Shown here in pieces: positions 57,001-64,000 of a DNA stretch of 64,000 nt (within the stretch, counting starts at the first letter, position 1; each line of letters opens with the position of its first letter). The notes under the pieces are model-generated. The model was not told the origin of the DNA, did no database searches, and saw only the letters and a list, made by a program, of their open reading frames with translations. The position numbers and the translations under genes are program-made. This stretch comes from Tomocerus qinae (Eukaryota > Arthropoda > Collembola > Entomobryomorpha > Tomoceridae), in the NCBI GenBank assembly GCA_020055645.1, contig CM034548.1, positions 23,672,201 through 23,736,200 of the forward strand, read 5' to 3'.

Positions 57001-57534
57001 TCTGTTCGCCAAAGGATATGGGACTAAAGGAGCAGACAATCCTCCACCAGGCACCGTCGTTGACGACGTCGTCACTTTGCCAGAAAGGTATTTAATATTA
57101 CTTTCCATGTAAATATATCCACAATATCCAGGACCTTGTCTCTATGTAAATATACCCAAGGCCTTGTCTCTATGTAAAACATGTCACTGTCCAGTGTCCA
57201 TGTGAATATATATCTTGCATAGTATCTCTTACCTCCAATACGTAAATATAAATTCTGTTGTTGATGCAGGTACGACTTTTTCCTGGTGTCGCAGACAGCT
57301 CGGCAAGGGACGGTGAGTCCGACGTCATTCAACGTTCTGTACGACAACCAAGGCCTCTCTCCGGATCGGATCCAGATTATCTCGTACAAAATGTGCCATC
57401 TCTACTTCAACTGGTCCGGCACTGTCGCCGTCCCTGCTCCTTGTCAATACGCACACAAGCTCGCTTTCTTGACTGGAATCTCCCTCGGAAAACACGCACA
57501 CCGCGCTCTCGCACACCATCTACACTTCTTGTAA
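54030..57534 (+). CDS. piwi: PIWI-clade Argonaute, ten exons, with a one-base frameshift in exon 3
   Basis: PIWI proteins load piRNAs and silence transposons in the germline by target slicing or chromatin silencing. Exons: 54030-54190, 54303-54925, 55000-55534, 55632-55782, 55863-56007, 56082-56239, 56348-56644, 56724-56845, 56915-57087, 57270-57534. The total is 2630 nt, one short of a multiple of three. Allowing for that base the length is about 876 residues, normal for the clade. The N terminus has GRGRARGRVR, an Arg-Gly tract of the sort methylated for Tudor binding. PAZ spans about 265-400 (VYTQFYNIIVRK, GRNFYD, KTYRVDDIDF). The MID-PIWI part keeps the 5'-phosphate pocket-like TKMTIQMCTKLGG and the slicer tetrad Asp~642 (VVGFDVY), Glu~680 (SNEEL), Asp~712 (FRDGVGEGQ), His~851 (QYAHKLAF). 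The reading frame breaks near 55342, at the A5 run after RPS; similarity continues in another frame (RGHTNNILLIPELCQLTGLT). No intron explains it. ATG 54030 is the first in-frame ATG. Assembly error is likelier than a true pseudogene. Confidence 0.93.
56255..56331 (+). repeat. 20-bp triplicated AT repeat inside a PIWI intron
   Basis: The intron 56240-56347 contains three tandem copies of a 20-bp unit (TAATAATAATAATTGAATAG) plus a degenerate fourth. It is simple-sequence expansion within a 108-nt intron. Confidence 0.85.
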
Positions 57535-58447
57535 ACCCGCCCCCCCTTTTTTGTCAACCCGCCCCTCTCCCCTGCAGAATTATTATTACCCGTTATTTTA
57601 TTGATATGTAGTGCCTTAGTTGAAAATAGTTAATGATAGAATATGTTGGCAATTTTAACTTTCTATGTTTTAATATACTTTCCTCGGTTTTTGTTTTACT
57701 ATTTACATTTCGTCTGAATACATGTAATACTTATAATAATGTTAGATAATGTCTCTTTGTTAATATGTACAAGATGTAACGTAACCTGAATTTTTGTTTC
57801 TCTGGTACGACGATTTTAAGATATTTTTACAATACCTACGACTGCGAGTATGTGATATGAGTTAAGAATGGTAGAATAAGATTATGAAAGTGTTTACATG
57901 TTAAATTATCCTGTTGCTGTGGAAATTTTTTGATGAGATGAAATTTTACGTTTTAGTTTTAATAAATGGGACAACTTTTTAGTTCATTTACTTTACTTAC
58001 ACTGTTTCCTAGCATTTCATTCTTTGATTCCTTTACTGCATAACGTTTTTAATCTCTTCTGCTGACATACTTCTTAGACGGACTTAGACTTGGATAGACT
58101 TTCTTTTTTATCTATTGCATACAATTTTAAATGTAGTAATGTAAGTTCGGTTTAATTTCATAAATTATTCTCATTGGTGAAGTCGTGTGAAAGTAAGAAA
58201 TTTAGACAAAATCATAGTTCAAACTCAAGTAGTTCCATAGTAAGAAAGTTATAGCACACTAATATAAATACTATGCTGCAGTCACTCATCAACAGAGGAT
58301 CCGGATGAAAAACTAAAAACAGCGAAAAATTGATACAACTTCGGTTCCATCGATCATACAAAAGTCCTGTGATAGCTCGTTCTGGAGGCCATACACATAC
58401 ATCAGGTCATATTGAATGAGATTAAGTCAGGTACAGCCAAAAAGTAG
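57535..58447. other. PIWI 3' UTR and intergenic DNA
   Basis: A C-rich tract directly follows the stop codon, then the composition returns to AT-rich. No coding sequence is recognisable. Confidence 0.55.
57961..57966 (+). terminator. Candidate polyadenylation signal for the PIWI gene
   Basis: AATAAA lies about 430 nt after the stop codon, in AT-rich sequence typical of a 3' UTR. No closer hexamer was noticed. Confidence 0.45.
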
Positions 58448-58732
58448 AAGATCCTTTTTGATGAAAATGATGTGGTGTTACTTACTTTCAAAGTTAATTC
58501 CCCCCCCCCCTTTTCTCCCATGCCCAAAACGTTACACATGAGCTGTGGTATGTGCAAGGTTTGCACATTTTTAAAATCGTGCCATGAAAATCACAGGGCT
58601 TACCAGAACCCAACCAAGGATTTGCGCAACCACTGCCTTACTTCAACCAGTACTAGCTTAATATATTTGAGGGATAACATCTACAAAACCGTCTACAAAA
58701 ATAAGACACAGAGAAAATTAATACAGATATAA
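58448..58732 (+). pseudogene. Possible Penelope-like retroelement remnant (GIY-YIG endonuclease region)
   Basis: An open frame without an ATG reads CGMCKVCTFLKSC, then a Leu-x-Asn-His-Cys-Leu-Thr-Ser-x-Ser-x-x-Leu-Ile-Tyr-Leu segment, then VYKNKTQRKL. This matches the layout preceding and entering GIY-YIG nuclease domains of Penelope-like elements: a CCHH-type Cys cluster, a Cys-Thr-Ser...(V/I)IYL strand, then Y-x-G-(K/E)-T-x-R-x-L. The catalytic Tyr-Val-Gly has become Val-Tyr-Lys, and stops flank the piece. No reverse transcriptase is recognisable nearby. It is a pattern-based, tentative call for a dead fragment. Confidence 0.35.
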
Positions 58733-59455
58733 TAATTTTGAAAAGGGGTAGAAATTCTACACATAGCTCATGTGTGAACGAGAATGGGGGATTTTCCACT
58801 GGGAGTATCCATTTAACTGGGTAGGATTATTTTAGTTTAGGTTTTATTAGGTTAGACTTAGACACGTTAGGGGATTGCAGCAGCGGGCAGATTAACTCTC
58901 GTCCGTATGAACACCGCTATGAGCGAGTACGCAGATAACTTCAGCTCCGTCTTATAGTAGTGCATGTCAGGCTATAGGTTGGAAAGCTTGTTTTTCGGGA
59001 ATGAATGCACAGGTGAAATGAAATGCGGAAAGAGGGACTGCACAAATCCCGAATCCAATGTAAGGAACCTCTGAAGACCACATGGCAGACAGAATTTTGG
59101 GACTGGATGTTGTACTTTTTCCAAAGCTTCCATCAGTCGGTTCTACAAGACTTTCTCTTCTCTCTCCCTCTCCTTTTCAGGCCGAAACATAGGATTCTAT
59201 ACATAAAAAACGGTGCCGTTTCTTTATAGGTACCTTAAATTGTAGATATGTTATTTAAGTAGAATCAAATAATAATAATTGTATTCTAAGTTAAAAAGTA
59301 AGAAAGTACTATTTAAAAATGACCTTCAACTGGAGTAATTTAAGTAACTGCAATTTGCAATGAATACTTAATTTACTTATTGTCAACATCACGTTGTCGA
59401 TATGATTAATATACTTACCAACTGCTACTGCTACTTTTATGTACTACTACAACCA

Positions 59456-59497
59456 AGGGCGTATCCAGAACACAAATTCAGGGGGTGCTTGAACATG
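59456..59497 (+). mobile_element. Possible single terminal sequence of a hAT-like DNA transposon or MITE
   Basis: AAGGGCGTATCCAGAACAC followed by a G5 run resembles the CAGGGGCG(G/T)A(T/G)CCAG...GGGGG termini common in hAT-family elements of animals. I found no inverted partner nearby, so it is at best a solo or degraded end. Confidence 0.25.
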
Positions 59498-61930
59498 TTG
59501 CAAGAGTTTTCTTAAGTATGAAAATACTTTTTATTAAATTTTTGAGAAAATATATAGTGATTTGGAGAAATTAAGGAAGTATTGTAGAACACTATCACCT
59601 TCTCCCTAAATACTCCCTGACTACAACTGCAACAACGGCATACTAAATTCTAGTGAAAATCAATGCCGTTCAAACATTATACCAGAAATCTAACTAAATA
59701 GAGAGATGGAAATGAATATTGAGATGTCTAAATTGATTTTCATTAAAATCTCTGGCATACGTTTTAGATAGGTGGACGTGTGTATGTATTCTAGAGTTTA
59801 TTTCCTAACCTAATTTTTTGGTTGCATTGTATCAGGATATGCATTCCAAATAGGATGTAATGCATTTTACCTTTAAATACCCAAACGATGCATGACTTAT
59901 GCCTACCTACAGTGTATCCATTTACAAATGAAGGAAAGGAAATGAACTCTTTATAGAAGAAAGAAAGAAAAAGCGCAATCTAAAAGGAAGGTGTCCGACG
60001 AATCTGATGACTTACTATTTTTCTATGGATAGTTCATTCTTCGCACTATTCTGACAAACCTTTTTCTAAAAATGATAATTCCCATTTAATAATTTCTTCT
60101 TGTCACTATCCTCATATCACGTGTTTTGTTTTTAGTTACTGTTATTCTCAACTGTGAAATACAGTATTACAACCATAAAGATTATTATCTCTGTATATTA
60201 ATTCATAATTGTCTTATTAAACTTATATGAACGTGTAACCTTGCTGAAGACCGTATTTTCCGTATGGCCTAAAATTGTTAAATCAGTTGATGCCCTCGAT
60301 TTGACATTTTACTTCGCATTGACCTCCAGATTAAATAAGTGATAGTATGAAAATGCCAAACCATGAATGTATAAAATCAGCTGTAGCTTTCCATTATTTT
60401 TTAAAGTTAAGTACGTTTTTTACAGATAAATATTTATATAAATTTAATATAATATAAACGTTATGGAATTTTATATCCTATTCTATATTTCTATCCATGT
60501 ATTAAATTATTTTTCGGATAACTTATAATACTCTAATAAGGAATGATGGCTTCGTATATAATGAGATGTACAAACATACATAAATAGGTAGATAAACTTT
60601 AAGATGTCATGCTATAATCTACAAAGTTCATTGAAAATATTCAGGCTACAGTATTTCCTAAGGTACTAACTATAAGGTTTATTGCGCAAGCATTCATTTA
60701 TTATTTGCATCGCAATAGAAGTAATCTTATCAGTTGCAAATGGTGTAGATGTGGAGGAAGGCGAAAACGTATGTACTTAAGTGTAATGAACATATTAAAT
60801 TGAAAATTTTCAAAAATGTTTAAATATTTTTCAAACTATTCTTCACCGTTTCTAAACCATTTTATATCGTATTTAATTTATCGTCAGGCAGAACCTTATC
60901 ACATTGATTTTATTTTATGATAATTTATTATCTAAAGAAAAATACTAGGGAACTATCATTGCATCCGGAAATAACAAATTAATTACACAGAAATGCGCTA
61001 AAATTTTTTCGAGCAAGAAAATTAAGAAAAATTTGATGAGATGATTTTGTATTCAACGATGCATGTAGTTAATGCAAAACAGTCACAATTGAAATACATT
61101 GTATAAATGTCATTTTAATGTATTATGAAATACAATTTTAATAGTTTACAAATGCTATGAAATTTCACATGGGTACTTAGAAATAATAAAGTTATAAAGG
61201 TAAAAGTTATTTTATTTTCCTATTGTTAAATACCACACAAAAGCAAATAATTGTTTTCTATTTTTATTTAATGTAATTTCATTATTTGGTACTTATTTGT
61301 ACAAGTTGATAACATGCATAATCTGATTTTTAATTACGCAATTAGAATTAACATAAATCAATGGCATTTGGATTGGAATGCATAAAGATCTACTTTAACT
61401 CGTTTACAATATTATTGCACGCATTATTTAAATTATAGCAAAGAAATCCAATTGTTCCTTTTGGCATGTTAAAAGAAAGTCTTGAAAAGTAATATCAAAA
61501 TAGAAATATTTGCGCAACTGGTATTTATATTTTATTAGATAATTGAAACTCACCATGCAACGACAGGATTTTTAAAAATCTAGAATTGACATGTATTTCA
61601 GATACAAATTGATTATCGTTATAAACATTTCTATAAACTAACCATTATATATTATGTTGATAGTTGATACAGATCATTGCAATGTATCTTTGCATTAAGT
61701 CATAAATATTACATAATTTAATGTGATTAACATAAATTTTGTTTATTATTACGCTAGAGTTATTTATAAGTATTTCTTGTTATAGATCTCTATTAAGGCA
61801 CATCATTCATAGTTATTACCACATTAATATGGATTTATTGTAGGCATATATTTGTCTACTAAATGGAAGAAAGCTAAAAGTTACCTCCTCTTAACGAATT
61901 AACATTATCAGGTATTTTAGTATTCCGCAA

Positions 61931-61936
61931 TTTATT
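61931..61936 (-). terminator. Candidate polyadenylation signal for cysteine dioxygenase
   Basis: AATAAA on the minus strand, about 155 nt past the stop codon; another lies at 61834-61839. Confidence 0.4.
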
Positions 61937-62090
61937 GTTTACTATAAATGTAGGAAATAGGAACACAAAATACACACAAATTTTATCTACATAGATTTCT
62001 TAGGAGACGTCTTATGATTTGCTTGCAGATATATTTGAGAATTCATGAACAATGATTTGTCTGTTTCACGGTGTCCATGTGTCATCGCTT

Positions 62091-63478
62091 CTAGTTATCT
62101 TCAGCTTGAGGAACAGTGACCGAGTGTCCGGTACCCTGAAATAAAGGATTGATAAATAATTGCTATAAAAATTATATTACGAAACCCTTTAAAGATGATT
62201 TATTTCGTCATTTTGTAAACAAACAGGAAAGGGAGATTGTCCAAGTTCTAATGAATCTTAACTACAGATCCATTGAAAGATGATACAATAAATGATATTG
62301 TAAGGAGGGAACAATAGGAAAAGGATTGCGAAGTTGAATATCAAGGCACTAGTTTTGACTATAATGATGCTTTAGCTAATGACGTTGTATATTAATGTAA
62401 TGACCTCGAATGATATAAAATCTATAAACTTTCCATGATGTCCATTCATTAATTTTATCGCTGTTCTATTTTCAGGGACAAATTAATTTCAAGTGTAGGG
62501 TATAGGAAAACATTGAAGAAGGGGAAAGATTCGTTTCGTGCTTTCTAAACTAGATTTTGTAAAAATGTTTTCACATTTCGTAAATTTTTATGCATACAAT
62601 AGCTTTTCCATGAAACGTTTCCTTTCCCCATTTTATTGTTTTATTTATAGATTGCATAAATTGTATTGGCTATTAGGCTGGCATAATGTGTATACAATAT
62701 GAATCAATGAATACGACTTTACATGTGTGGCTGTAGCTTCTTTTCATACAAAAACTGACAAATGCGTAGATTAAATAAATCTGTTTACCAACAGAATTGG
62801 TAAACAATGTAATAAGGAAGCGTAGTACAATAACATATTCCGTATAACAGATTAAACTTACGTATGGCGTTCTCTCTCCAAACTTGGACCAGAATGTAAC
62901 TTGACATTTGGTGCTGTGTCCAGTTTTCTGATCAAACATTTTGCATGAGTTGAAAGGTGGGCAATAGAGATGAAGACTAATGGCTGGCTCCGTATGACTT
63001 GGATTTTCCACGCGATGAAGGCCAAGAGAATCTAATGACGCACAAAGGATAGTAAACAAAGTGTTTTTATTCGAATTCGTCTACCCTTACAATTAGAAGG
63101 AAGACGTCATAATATCAGATCATGCCGTGGTTAATAGTAATAACTGTATGGTAATAATATAGAAGCAGACTGTTATGATCAGGGAAAAGCTATGCATCAT
63201 CGGAGATCAATAATAAAGCAATAGTAAAGTTAGAGTTACCATTGATATAGCAAATTTCATTAGAACGAAGTGTATTCCTTGAAATTTCTTGGAGACCATT
63301 ATCTTCTTCTTCTGATTTAGGCCAAGCAAAGCGAACTTCACTTAACGAACCTTGTAGAATTTTCATGAAGCAGTGAGCATCTGAATGGTCATGAACGGCG
63401 GAACCATGTCCTTCCCCCCAACAGACAATCATTAGATTGAATTTACCATTCCCTTCATCAACTAGATTTCTTGTGTAC
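62091..63478 (-). CDS. CDO1: Cysteine dioxygenase type I, C-terminal three exons (5' exons outside the window)
   Basis: This non-haem iron enzyme oxidises L-cysteine to cysteine sulfinate in the cytosol, the first step towards taurine and sulfate. Minus-strand exons in coding order: 63478-63240, 63031-62862, 62135-62091, giving 150 complete codons and a stop, with matching phases and GT-AG borders. The first visible exon begins in the YTRNLVDEGNGKFNLMI region. It includes the substrate-binding Arg (R60 of the human enzyme), the iron ligands in VHDHSDAHC (H86 and H88) and the crosslinking Cys93. The second exon has the third iron ligand in LHRVENPSH (H140) and Tyr157 in LHLYCPPF. The last exon encodes GTGHSVTVPQAEDN. 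All key residues are present, so the enzyme should be active. About 50 N-terminal residues are missing; I found no exon for them in the remaining 520 bases to the right. Confidence 0.95.
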
Positions 63479-64000
63479 CTGTACAGTCATAAATCATTAA
63501 TATAAAAATAAATTGTAGAAATTATATTACGCCACCTACTTAATTTTGGAACTAAGGAAATTTTTATAATTGGATAGTAGTTGCACAAATTAAAAAAAAT
63601 ATATTATTCAAATATGATTAGCAATATTTTTTTAACTATTTTTTCGCATAGCAATGTATTAAATGAACAAAAAATTGAAATTATTAAAAGCATAAAATAT
63701 TATTTTTATAGCATTTCTGTCCGTCGTCCGTCCACAAATATTTGTAGGATTAGAAGACATAATAAGATACATAATATTATACACTTCTATAGTAGAAACC
63801 ATTGTTTTAATTGGTTAGACCTGAACTACTTTGAATTTCATATGCAAACTGCGCATTAGACTTACTACGTTACATTGACATCAGAATCTGACCACCACCA
63901 ACTTTTCTGATATTCATTGAACTCTGCTTATCGTTACTTAAGACGCAAAAAAGAAGCAAGATCTACTTTCCACACTGTATGACCTTAAGGTCTGCCTGCA
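63479..64000. other. Intronic sequence of cysteine dioxygenase up to the window edge
   Basis: The acceptor for the exon ending at 63478 is in phase with an upstream exon that does not appear here on the minus strand, so this is most likely one intron continuing past the edge. The plus-strand open frame 63581-63859 is AT-driven and without motifs. Confidence 0.6.

Larger units (their letters stand above)
58733..62090. other. AT-rich intergenic DNA with probable transposon debris at the left edge
   Basis: A transposon-end-like motif lies near 59456-59497. No gene is recognisable; the open frame 59023-59229 has no known motif. From about 59.8 kb on the sequence is very AT-rich and featureless. 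The lower-coordinate side of the cysteine dioxygenase gene (its 3' UTR, - strand) occupies the last part. Confidence 0.5.

Overview
The window is nuclear DNA from an animal. It is AT-rich and microsatellite-rich, with GT-AG introns and widely spaced genes encoding metazoan proteins (Musashi, coronin, PIWI, cysteine dioxygenase). Gene content and intron style fit an invertebrate, most likely an arthropod or other ecdysozoan. The species cannot be named from sequence alone. There is no operon, CRISPR, rRNA or recognisable tRNA signal.

Layout, left to right. 1-6.7 kb is noncoding DNA upstream of a complete seven-exon Musashi-type RNA-binding protein gene (+ strand, coding 6684-10890). A roughly 34.6 kb stretch follows with no confidently recognisable gene. 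It holds microsatellites, a decayed transposase helix-turn-helix fragment near 29.4 kb (- strand) and a few exon-like segments at 34.1-35.8 kb. A twelve-exon coronin gene (+ strand, about 45551-49755) comes next; its WD40 propeller and C-terminal coiled coil are joined by an unusually long acidic linker. Two tandem-repeat arrays (52.2-53.2 kb, ~40-bp monomers partly organised in 124-bp higher-order units; 53.4-53.7 kb, 20-bp units) sit directly upstream of a ten-exon PIWI Argonaute gene (+ strand, 54030-57534). The PIWI gene is much richer in G+C than its neighbours, has short AT-rich introns, retains the DEDH catalytic tetrad, and is broken by a single-base frameshift next to an A5 run in exon 3. 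The right end has transposon-like debris at 58.4-59.5 kb and the last three exons of cysteine dioxygenase on the - strand (62091-63478); its first exons lie beyond the window.

The genes do not form a functional cluster: translational control, actin regulation, piRNA silencing and cysteine catabolism are simply neighbours. The items most worth a second look are the PIWI frameshift, the stacked minisatellites in front of PIWI, the coronin linker and its stop-free 72-nt intron, and the unexplained exon-like segments near 34-36 kb. I did not find a convincing new biological system.
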